NCBI RefSeq assembly: GCF_037038585.1
Contig: NC_092541.1
Location: 1,540,445 to 1,604,444, forward strand
Direction: 5' to 3'
Source of the DNA: Patagioenas fasciata
Taxonomy: Eukaryota > Chordata > Aves > Columbiformes > Columbidae
DNA: 64,000 nucleotides
Part shown: positions 1 to 10,417 of the stretch, piece by piece
How the letters are laid out: each line of letters begins with the position of its first letter
Numbering within the stretch: the first letter of the stretch is position 1
Notes under the pieces: generated by a model
The model's database searches: none
What the model saw: only the letters and a program-made list of their open reading frames with translations
Told to the model about the DNA's origin: nothing
Made by a program: the position numbers and the translations under genes

Positions 1-181
1 GGCTTTTTGCCCTGTTCTGTGTGCTGACCTGCGGGTAGAACACCCTGTCTTGCAAAATTGTTAATAAAATATGCCTGGGCCTATTCTCTTGGCAAGACAA
101 TTGTTTCCTATGGGGGGGCTGCCCGTGATGGGACCTGCGGTGCCCGGCACGCAGCGTCACCCCTGTTCGTTTGTTCCGCAG

Positions 182-1778
182 GTTTCTGCTGACCCGGTTG
201 AAAGAGTTCTGTGGGGAGTTTCTGAAGAAGAAGCTCAACCTCTCGAACTGTGTCGCGGTTCACAGCTTAGCCCACATGTATTCCTTGAATCAGCTGGCGC
301 TCAAAGCTCAGGACATGATCAGGAGGAACTTCCACAAAGTTATCCAAGACGAGGAGTTCTACACGTTACCTTTTCACCTCATCAGGGACTGGCTCTCAGA
401 CTCGGAGATCACAGTGGACTCTGAAGAAATCCTCTTTGAGACCGTTTTGAAGTGGGTTCAGAAAAACCCTGAGGAAAGAGAAAGGTACTTTGAAGATCTC
501 TTTAAACTGCTTAGATTGTCTCAGATGAAACCCACTTACCTTACTCGCCATGTCAAATCTGAGAGGCTGGTGTCGAGCAATGAAGCCTGCGTTAAATTAG
601 TGTCTGAAGCCGTGGAGAGTCACGCCTTGAGGTCTGAGAACTTGCAGTCTGGTAATCTACAACATTCCGCTTGTCCTGTAGCGTTGCTGCCGCGTTTCGG
701 CCAAAACATGGATGTCATTATGGTGATTGGTGGCGTGTCGGAGGGAGGAGATTACTTGAGTGAGTGCGTAGGGTATTTCATCGATGAGGATAGGTGGGTA
801 AACTTGCCGCACATACACAATCATCTTGACGGGCATGCTGTTGCTGTGACGGAATCTTATGTTTATGTGGCTGGCTCCATGGAACCAGGATTTGCCAAGA
901 CCGTAGAAAGGTACAATCCAAACAGAAACATTTGGGAGCAAGTCTCAAATCTGATAACTAGAAAACATTCTTTTGGCCTTACTGAGGTGAAAGGAAACTT
1001 GTACAGTATTGGCGGACATGGCAATTTCAGTCCTGGCTTTAAAGATGTGGCCATTTATAATCCCGAACAAGACAAATGGCTGAACCTGGAGTCAGCACCA
1101 AAGATTCTTCGTGATGTCAAAGCTGTTTCTGTAGAAGACCGGTTCGTTTACGTCGCTGCTCGTACCCCAGTTGACAGCGATAGCGAAGACGGGTTGAGGG
1201 CGGTTATTATCAGATACGATGCTGAAACAAGGCAGTGGCAGGATGTGGAGTCTCTGCCGCTCATTGATAATTATTGCTCTTTTCAGATGTCGGTTGCCAA
1301 CACAAATTTTTACCATACGGCATCGTGCTGCCCCAAGAGTTACCCTATAGATAATGAGGAAGCCAAGATAAAGATCTCTGGCAGGGCCTCAGACGAAATC
1401 CTGGAGAGCTTACCCCCAGAGGTTCTTAGCATTGAAGGAGCAGCTATTTGCTATTATAAAGATGATGTTTTCATCATTGGGGGGTGGAAAAACAGCGACG
1501 ATATTGACAAACAGTACCGGAAGGAGGCTTATCGTTACTGCGCGGAGAGGAAGCGCTGGATGCTTTTGCCTCCTATGCCTCAGCCTCGCTGTAGAGCAAC
1601 AGCCTGCCACGTGAGAATCCCCTTCAGGTGCTTGCAGGGGACACAGAGATACCCTATGCCACAAAATTTGATGTGGCAAAAAGACAGAATAAGGCAGATG
1701 CAGGAAAGGCAGATGCAGGAAATACACCGACACTCCCTGAGCTTACGGCGACTGCCACGCTCGCAGATTGAGTGCTAG
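182..1778 (+). CDS. KLHL11: Kelch-like protein 11, last coding exon (5' part off window)
   Basis: This is a substrate adaptor for a CUL3 E3 ubiquitin ligase. The exon begins after a clear acceptor (pyrimidine tract, then AG at 180-181) and stays open for about 532 codons to TAG at 1776-1778. Upstream bases are intron; exon 1, which should encode the BTB domain, lies beyond the left edge. The first ~110 residues form the BACK domain ([19 protein letters not shown], then [20 protein letters not shown]). The rest is a Kelch beta-propeller with blades such as [19 protein letters not shown] and [15 protein letters not shown], ending in SQIEC. The sequence follows remembered human KLHL11 almost residue for residue. 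One oddity is a perfect 15-bp tandem duplication at 1692-1721 that repeats RQMQE near the C terminus. Its 3' end converges on KLHL10. Confidence 0.95.
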
Positions 1779-4700
1779 TTTCTGGAATATCACTCCTCCT
1801 GATGGGGCTAGGAAATACTGTGCTAAACCGTTTTGTTAGGCTTCATATGTCTTTGTAAGATGCATAAAACCAGCATCTTCTGTGTATTGAAAACTAAGAA
1901 GCTCAGAAGTTGAGGGTGGATGGGAATTGAGAAGCTGATGTGAATCCAGTGATGTTACTAAATGGTGCCCAGGGTAAAAGTGTAGCCTGTAGTGGGCTGT
2001 GAAATATCTCCAGGAACATAAAGTCTGTTATTTATCTCTCCAGATCTTTGTTTTCAAGGATTTCTGTAGAGTCAGTCTCCAACAGTTCTATTTTGAAAAT
2101 CAAAGATCTCTATCTTAATAATTTAGCGGTTACATTTGTGTGTGCTTGAAAGCACATTTTTATTTGCACTTCTATATTGACATTCCTTTGATTCTCTCCT
2201 CAGTGACTAAACTTCGCATATATTTGGCGTTAATGTACTCAGCTTTCCCGAGTTGGAGTCAAGTTCAATAGTTACAACTATGTATGAAAGCTAAAGCACA
2301 ATCTTTCTTCATAAAATTACTTCAGACTGTCTCTGTGTATACTACATGTTTTGTACCTGGGTGTTCTAGAAAGGTTGCAGAGTTCGTTTGTAAGCAGATG
2401 ACTGGTAGAACATCACACTTGCTAAAACAGAGAGCTTGAGGGCAGTGGACTTTTTTTCATGTATATCTGCAGATGCTTTGGGTTTGTTTGACAGCTTCAC
2501 CAGAAACCTGGGGGAACAATCAGCTCGCTAAAAGGACTGAAAACCGGCGAAGCAGCCGCCCGCCAACACTGACAATTCATTTCTGTCGGTGTGGGTTAGT
2601 ACGGATGAGATTCTTTCACAGTAAGGGATTGAAACCTGAGCTACTTGTAGATCCTTTCTCAAACATTGCGTGCATTTTAATTCTAGTGAAAAAGTGATGA
2701 GAAGACCCCCAGCCTGTCTTTGACAATCAGTACCCTTTGCCTTTAGTGTTCTTTCCCCAGAGACTCACAGCAGCTGTGCCACAGTGCTCCTTAACAAGTC
2801 AGCACTTGGTGTTCCTCTCAAAGCGAGATAGTTGAGCTCTCATAGTCTCTAAATATTTTACTTCCCCACTTGCTGTGGCGGTGAGATTTAAGCTGATTTC
2901 AATATCTCCTCCCGTAGAACAGAATGTGGAATATTTCCTTTAGAGTCTCAGCGCCTCGCAGTTCACTGTCCCACTGAACACTCCTCCCTGGCCTGAAGAG
3001 CTCCAGGACGGTTTAGGTTACTAGCGGATCCTTCCTACCTCCTTTTCTTCCCCATCCTTCCCTTCGTTTGAATGTTCCAGGTTTTCACATGCAGCCTAAC
3101 TCAGGATCATAGAGGAGTAACCAGGGTGTTCCTAAAATCGTGTAGACGAATGTTGGAGAATCTGTTCGCTGTCTTGGGCTGGTATGATGATTTGCTGGTG
3201 GTTTTGATGTGGGCAACTTCCTTGCAAAAGACCTTCTAAACAGTTTGGTGTTTTGTTTTGTTTTTCAATTGTTTAGCTTTCTGAGCTGATACTTCTCATT
3301 TCCCAATTCAGCAGGCACCCTAGATCGTATCTGAAACACTGGTAAGTCTTTCAACCACGTGGCGTGTAAAGGTTTCTCTTACATGTACATCCCTTAATGC
3401 TCCACTTTCCAGTTCACTTGCCACTTTTGATACCAATAACTTGTCTTTTTGTAATAGAATAATCCTTGTTTAAAAAAAGAAAATCATAACAGTTTAGTCT
3501 GTTTACTCATCTGCGGTTATTGTGTTGTATTTTATTTGCCTGTTGGATTGTTAGGGCAGATTAACCTGTACCATACAAGAGAGGAAGTAGGTTAAGCTTG
3601 TTCAGGTTTAAGGCTGATGTTCAGTAGTGACTGTTACAAATGAGCTCACGCAGGCCTGTACGCAAGGGGTTAATCAGTGGAGCTCGGCCCATGAACTCTT
3701 GCAGTTTTGGCTGAAATAGTTCAGGAATTACTGCCCCTGCAGCAGCATTTGTCAATACAAGTGCTGAAAATGTCTCCCAGCTTTTGTACTCAACCCATTG
3801 ATTTAACTTACATTTCTGGGAGCTGATTTTGAGATATTTTACCAGACTTTGCACAGAAGCAGAGTGTACGTGCCCCATCCCGCTGACAGGCAGCTGAAGG
3901 ATGGTGTCGGATACCACGACTCTGCCAAAGCCCTTTTGTCTGTCAACAAATACGGACAATTCCTAGGGAGAAATACAAGATTCATTATTTCAGCTGGAAT
4001 ATGAACTAAACAGTTTAACGTGTGGCAGCATGCAACACAGTTAGATGCAAGAACAAGCTTCTCAAAGTCTAAGCAAAGTCGATATTGCACATAGTTTACT
4101 GAAACATTCCACTCGAAGACAATGTCAAAAGAGCTGAGTGTCTGGCCAGCTTGTCTCGTCAATGCCAGCGCTGACTATATGTGATGCACTGTATCTCCAT
4201 ATGTTCTGCTTGCATGGTGAGTGATGGGCACTGTGGACTTGCTCTAACCTTTGCTATGCCGATTCTGTGGAATTTTTAAGTAGTTGGGGTTTGGTTTTTT
4301 AGCCTTGACTTCAAGTGGACCAATTGCATTGCACATGGTTTTTAACTGACAAGTCTTAACTATCCGTTGTACCACATGTTGGTGTTTGGAGCAACTGCGT
4401 TATTGACTCTGGCTGTAAGTTTAGCCCACTAACCTGTGAATCGCATCACAAATTCCTCGTGGCCCTTGACTGCCGTGGCTTGATGGGTGTTCATAAAATG
4501 GCCCTATAAAGGAAAGACTGGGAATTCTTTCCATGGGGTTAGAGTGGTGAGTTAAACGCCAGTGAATCCTGGTGTGTATTCAGTATTAGAAGGCTGACTT
4601 CTGGCCTTCCTAATGTAACAGAACATCGGGTGGAGTTTTTCCTCCTCCTTACGACAATCATACCTCTTTACCTGTACTGAATACGTGCCACAAAATGCAT

Positions 4701-5575
4701 GTTCCATGTCCTGTCTCTCTGCTCAAAACATCAGTGGGGTAGCAGACATCCTCCCCAGCGCTCGGCGGTCATCGTAGTAATTTCTAGGTGCCATATGTGT
4801 ACATAGTATTTTATAACTACGTGAATACTCTGTTGGTATGCTGGGTTTGTATGTATTTTTAATAACTCTCTTGCACATAGTAGGATACCACTCCAGAGAT
4901 GAAGAAAACATGCCAGCTTTTAGCATGCATTGGGAATAACTATGGCAGGCATTCCACTGTGCTATTTCAATATCATTTTTCTCCATTACAGTAAATGTTA
5001 AAATCGGAGCTGTTGGCTCAACTTGTTTGTCACCAAATAGTCTTATTGCTACTGACAAACTTGAGTCACAGAGAGTTGCAACTCTTTAGGTTATTTTTAA
5101 CACAGCCTTGTAATAGTATGTTGTAACATTCAATGGGCTTTTGAAAAAGCAAGCTTAAAATAAGTGGTTTATGGCTTAGATTTCCTTTCAGCTATGTCCA
5201 CATTCCATGAGGGTATAAATCATATCTCTAACTCCACAGTCCTGAGGGGAAGTCTGATAGAACAAGTGCTCCTGAGGATCTAATCCTGTTACTAATATGA
5301 ATGTAAAGTGTGGAACTAAGGAGGTGTTTGAAGACCATTAATAGCCAGATGCTCCCGTAGGTGCGAGGCGCTGTGGATCACGGCAGCTCTGGTCTCCTGG
5401 CGCTATTAATGTAACTTCAGCAGCTTGCTTGGGGAAGCAGCATCCTGTACTTACTTCAGTAAGGTAAAGTAGTATGTGTGTATAGGCTGTTTGGAACAAA
5501 TCCTACCGTCATGTTCTTTATCTTAAATACACTGTACTAAAGTTTATTGTAATAAGTGAATTAAATAAAATAAAC
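1779..5575 (+). other. KLHL11: KLHL11 long 3' UTR
   Basis: About 3.8 kb of AT-rich sequence follows the KLHL11 stop with no convincing coding potential. Short open frames on both strands have no recognisable domains. I found no perfect AATAAA between the stop and 5564, so the whole stretch is best read as a single long 3' UTR. The extent is inferred from the poly(A) signal and not proven. Confidence 0.6.
5564..5574 (+). terminator. Overlapping double AATAAA poly(A) signal for KLHL11
   Basis: Two AATAAA hexamers overlap by one base (5564-5569 and 5569-5574). A T-rich and GT-containing stretch follows at 5577-5617, as expected of a cleavage site with a downstream element. It is the first perfect signal seen after the KLHL11 stop codon. 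Confidence 0.65.
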
Positions 5576-5747
5576 CTTTTATTTCTCTAGCATTCTGTTG
5601 TACCTTTTCTTTTTGAAGTCGCTCTGCAGGCTGTGGCCGATTCATTCTGCGGCACCACAAAATGTAAGTTTTAAATACTAATTATTCCTTTGGCCCGTAT
5701 AAGTTGTTTTAGAATAAGCGAATACATATACTTGCTGCTCGGAAGAC

Positions 5748-5753
5748 TTTATT
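5748..5753 (-). terminator. KLHL10 poly(A) signal
   Basis: TTTATT on the plus strand reads AATAAA on the minus strand, only 16 bases beyond the KLHL10 stop codon (5770-5772). KLHL10 would then have a 3' UTR of only a few tens of bases, ending about 150 bp from the KLHL11 poly(A) signal. Confidence 0.65.
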
Positions 5754-5769
5754 AGCTAAGCGGAGCCGT

Positions 5770-8700
5770 TTATGCGGGCAGGCTGCTTGTTGAAGAAATG
5801 AACCTCACTTCCTTCGAAGCTTCATCCACGTAAGTGTCTCGTCTGGCAACGTAATCGCCGACGTTCGACAGACCCGGCACGACGCAGCAGCTCAGGGCGC
5901 TGCGGTAAATGCCCATGTCGTGAACGTCGTACCACTCGTTACTGTTCTCATCGTAACACTCCACGTTGAAAGTGGTGGTAAAACCGTTAAAGCCGCCAAC
6001 CACAAACAGGAGATCGTCCACCACCTCGATGCCGAAGTTGCTGCGGGGGTTGAACATGTTGGGGACCAGGCGCCACGTGTTGGCCACAGGGTTGTAAGCT
6101 TCCACGCTCCTGAGCCGGTTGACTCCGTCAAATCCTCCCACCTGCGAATGCCAGAGGTGCAGAGGTGAGATCGGCCTTTCCTCACCCGCTAATTCGCTTG
6201 AATTATTTTATGCACGGTGAGATGGGGCCTCGCTGACTTGAGTTTGAGCGTTGCTGAGGGCACGGGAGCTCAGAACACGATGCTGGCTGATTGCGGACTG
6301 CTCCCTTGTTCTTCTGGAGCTTCCAGAAGTTTTGTGCAGCTGTCAGATTTTACACTTCTACGGAGTTTAAATGCAGTGCATGGATAAGATAAACAGGACC
6401 AAGCAAATGTTCGGTGCTGCTCATGCTCTTAGCAGCAGCAACAGGAAACACTTTGCAGCAGCTGCTTAAAACAGCCCGTGCATTTTTCACAACAAAAAGT
6501 GTGCAGGTGCTAATGTTCTCAACCATCCTGACTCTGACTTTTCCTCCCTAAATCTCACTTAACAAGTAAATAACCAGCCTGAAGATGTAGGAAATGCAGG
6601 TTAAGCACTCGAGTGCTGGGTGGCGAGGCGGAGGTGCTGCCTCTCCCTTACCGCATACACCTCGTTCCCATACGCGATCACACCTACTCCGCTTCTTCTG
6701 CTTCGCATGGGCGCTATGAAGGTCCATTGATTTTTCATGGTATCATACACTTCAGCCGTGATCAGGCATTCGTTGCCGTTGAACCCACCGCATATATAGA
6801 CCTGATTACAGGAGAAAAAGTGTGAGCAGAGCAGTTATTTTTTCGGTGGGAGAACACAGTGAAGAGAAAATGAGCCGCGTGGCTGGATTGTTCAGGTTCT
6901 CTTTTTTATAATGGGAATGGTTCTGTCATTCTGGGTTTGAAGCAGTAAAAGTGCAGCGAGTTATCCAGGCTGCAGGGTTTAGACTGTTTATGTCCTGAGC
7001 TGCACGGGTATTCCACTTGTCACCAGGAAAAGTCCCATCCAGCGGCAAGTGGGAAGCAGCTCTGGAAGAGTTTTGGCCCTCCCATCATATCTCTGCCACA
7101 CCACTCAGTTGCCACCTCTTTGAGAGCTTTTTATCTGCAGCTCCAGGATTTAATACTCAAGATTTACATGAGCTTTCTCCCTCTTTATTTTAAACAATTC
7201 ATACTTCAGCTGCTTTAAATAACCTCACTGTTACCTTCTCGTGCAGCGTGGTCGCGCTGGCGTCGCTTCTCTGCTCGTGCATGGGGGCGATGAGCGTCCA
7301 CTGGTTCGTCTCCGGCTCGTACCGTTCTGCCGTGTTGAGGCGCATGTACCCGTCGAACCCTCCCATGGCGTAGATGTACTCGTTGAGGACGGCGACGCTG
7401 ACGTAGCAGCGCCGCGAGTGCATGGGCGCGACCTGCTGCCACGTTTTCTGCAGCGGGTCAAACCGCTTGACGCTGTTGAAATAATCCACGCTGTCGAACC
7501 CTCCGATAACGTAGACAAAGCCTTTCAGGTAAGCCGTGCCGTGGTAGGCGAGGGGGCTTTCCTGCTCGCACGTGACGTTCACCCAGTTGTCTGCGCGGGT
7601 GTCGTACGTCTCGATGGCGTTCGTTGGGCTCCCCCCGCTCCAGCCTCCGATGGCGAACAGGACGGCGTAAGGCAGGCGAGGCCGGGTGAGTGGGTTGCTG
7701 AAGTTGGTGAAAGACGGGCCGTGCATGTTGAGGTTGTACATTTCCGTCAGCGCGTTGATGATGAGAAACTTGCACTCCTCGTTGTCCCTCACGTAATCGT
7801 GTCCTTTGACGTTGTTCATGAAGTAATCTGCTTGCATCAGTGCCAGGCGAACCTGGAAAATGCAAAAAGGAGGTTGGAATATTAACGCAGGTGCTTTACA
7901 CCTTTGTGAGTTGCTCCAATGCTAGATGGCTTTGCTTTCAGTTTAGTGGTGTCTAACGCTTATTAGAGGACCAGAGAATGAAATGTGTAGTTTTTAGCTG
8001 GTCCAGAAGGATGTAAATCATTTGATTTTCCAGCAGGGAGTCTGCCAGTGCTTTTATTTGCACAGTATAGCTTGTCTAGGCAAATGCTCATAAACTTTGT
8101 GTATGTAGAGATAACATCGTCCCATGTGAACTTGGGCCCTTCCTGGATGTGAGGGACAGTTAAGCTCTAAACATAAGGAAACCTACACTTAACAGCTCTG
8201 CCCCAACCTCCGCGTGGGATCTTTGCAATAACCTAACGCTCTGAAAACTCGTTTATTTGCGAGCAGCGTTAGAAGGCTGCGCTGTCCGGTCCTCTACCCA
8301 GGTGGTGACGGCGCTAACCCTGCTCAGCAGGTCTGCGATGTGCTTCCTCCTCTTCTCCGGCTCGTGAGCGATCCATTTCAGAATGGCCTCGAACACGGCG
8401 TCTTCTTGTTTCACGTTGAGCTCGTCCTTCTCGATGATGTGCTTCAGTTCGTCGGCGGAGAGGTCCAGGAACTCGGTGGACACCTTGTAGATGTCCTCGA
8501 AGTGGTGGAGGATGAAGACATAGGCCGCTTCTCGCAGGTCGGGACAGTGGTAATAATCCGTGAGTCTACAGATGCCGATGCAGTTTTCCAAGCATAGCTG
8601 GGATTTTAAGAACTCGCAGCACAGTCTGATGATGCCCATGATGTTGAACTGGTCTGCTGCAGTTAACAAACTCTCCACGTTGTCGACCGTGATCGGTACC

Positions 8701-9510
8701 ATCCTGGTGTAGGCGTACTCGATAATGAGCCTCATCATTTCAGGTGTAGTTCCAGGGATTTTATATAGTATTTTATCTGCATTGTTCCAGCTGCTGGTGA
8801 ACAAAGCCCTGAAAAATACAACACAGCACTGAGAGAAAAAACACCTTTACTGTATCAAACCCTCATGCCATTATTCCCTCTGCCTTCTTGCCTGGGCACC
8901 ATTTGGGCAGCAGCCAGGCGGGGAGGCCATGTAGCTTATTAATTAATGTTTTACTAGCTGGTTGTTTTAAAAAGGAGTCGCAACCTCTGGCTGTGGGCAC
9001 AGAGCAACAGGGTGAGCGGTCACCTTGTTTCAACGAGATTACCAGAGAATAATGGTGCGTGGGGAAGGAAAACCTCCCGCGCAATGGCAGGTAAGCCAGG
9101 CTGGCCACGCTCCCCGCCCTGCACCGCATTGGGGCTCATCAGACACCGCTTAGCTGTTGGGTACTGGTTGTGGATTAATTCTGGTGTCCAGCCAGGTACC
9201 AGGACTATGGGAAAGCTGCTGAGTGAGTTTTAGAGCTGATGCAAGCACTGGAGATGCGCTAAGGTGTGTGACACCTTAGGACGTCCTGTTTGTCCCTGTC
9301 CCCTCTTGTTTGGCGCACTGACCTGAAGTAGTGACTGCAGCTACAGAGGATGTTCTTGTGAGCGTTGAATTCGGTGCCACCCACGCTGATGATCACGTCG
9401 CAGAGCTTCCCTTCCAGGCGAAGCTCGTTGAAGATGGTGCAAGCCATGGCACTCATCTTCCGCTCCATGTGCGAGGATGAATAGTCGGTGGCAGCCAAGT
9501 GATCGCCCAT
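5770..9510 (-). CDS. KLHL10: Kelch-like protein 10, complete (5 exons, 605 aa)
   Basis: This is the adaptor of a CUL3 ubiquitin ligase needed in developing spermatids in mammals. Minus-strand coding exons are 9510-9323, 8808-8319, 7852-7235, 6801-6652 and 6141-5770. Every junction is GT-AG and the phases join into one frame. Human KLHL10 is 608 aa. Order: a divergent N terminus, a BTB domain from about residue 20 (MERKMSAMACTIFNELRL, then NAHKNILCSCSHYFR), BACK (IIEKDELNVKQEDAVFEAIL), and six Kelch repeats from about residue 280 (FAIGGWSGGSP, YVIGGFDSVDYFNSV, YAMGGFDGYMRLNTAERY, YICGGFNGNECLITAEVY, VGGFDGVNRLRS, VVGGFNGFTTTFNVECYD). The start is the only ATG ahead of the conserved MERKM block in an open frame. 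It is head to head with NT5C3B and tail to tail with KLHL11. Confidence 0.95.
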
Positions 9511-10417
9511 GTTGAACGTGAGACAGTGGAAGGTGCTTCTCCCTGAGTGCTACGGGCCTTTGGCTTTGCCCTCCTTCTCTGAAAACCCAGTCTGTCTGGT
9601 GGTTCTGGAATATGCCCCATAATGAGCTCACAGACGTGGGGAGGATGCTGTACACCCCTCTGCATGGAACGGGGTGCTGGTCCCCCAGCTCCCTCACTCC
9701 TCGGCCTTCGCTTAACCACAACACGCATCTAACTGTGCCCTGTCTGGCCGCCCTGAGCAAAACCAGCCCTATGATTCCACTGCAACTTTTAAATGTTATT
9801 TAACCTGGGTATCAAGCTGCTCAAATGTCAGCACCGACCGCTTCTGCAGTGCCCTTGTATTATAGCAGCTTGCACAGGAGGAAGCTGAGAGACAGCCTGG
9901 CTAAAATCAGGGATGAAGCTGCAAACGCTGTCCCTGCTGTGTCTGCTGGTTTGGAGGGGTGGAAGGTGGGGACAAGGAGAGCAGAGCGGGGCGAGAGGGC
10001 CTCATCCTGACTGCTCTGCCTTCGCTCATGGCCAACCGCTTTTCGTTGGTTATGTCTGTAGGTAACACGGGTGCCAAGCAGCACCCCTGCGATTGTCCCA
10101 CCGCAGCGAGGAAAACAGTTCGGATTTTTCATGGTACTGTCGGTGCGGGCTTTTTTTTTTCCAAATTAAATTGAGTTTTGTGGTAACTACTTATTTGGTT
10201 GTTTCAATCCTTCCTCTTTCGCCTTCCTGGCTCGGAGCGCGCTGCCGGACAAACGCGACCGCAAGTCCCGGTACCAGGAGGCGCTCGGGGCGGACCCGGG
10301 ACAACCCCGGGGCGGACCCGGGACAACCCCCGCCCCACCCCCGCTCCGGCTCCGGCTCCACCCGCGGCTGCGCGGCCCCGCCGCCTCTCGGCCCTTCCCG
10401 GAGCGGAGCGGAGAGCG
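9511..10417. promoter_or_regulatory. Head-to-head promoter region, KLHL10 (-) / NT5C3B (+)
   Basis: The 0.9 kb between the two start codons has two halves. The KLHL10 side (9511-10190) has ordinary base composition and no obvious TATA box or CpG enrichment. The NT5C3B side (about 10220-10420) is strongly GC- and CpG-rich and lacks a TATA box, like a housekeeping CpG-island promoter. Transcription start sites are not visible. Confidence 0.55.
10287..10330. repeat. Two perfect tandem copies of a 22-bp GC-rich unit
   Basis: The 22-bp unit beginning GGGGCGGACCCGGG occurs at 10287-10308 and again at 10309-10330 with no mismatch. Each copy contains a GGGCGG GC box, so the duplication doubles a likely Sp1-type site just upstream of NT5C3B exon 1. 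Confidence 0.8.

Noticed and set aside
5748-5753. Possibility that KLHL10 is a truncated pseudogene because of its tiny 3' UTR
   Set aside because: All five exons, splice sites and six Kelch blades are intact and the length matches the family.
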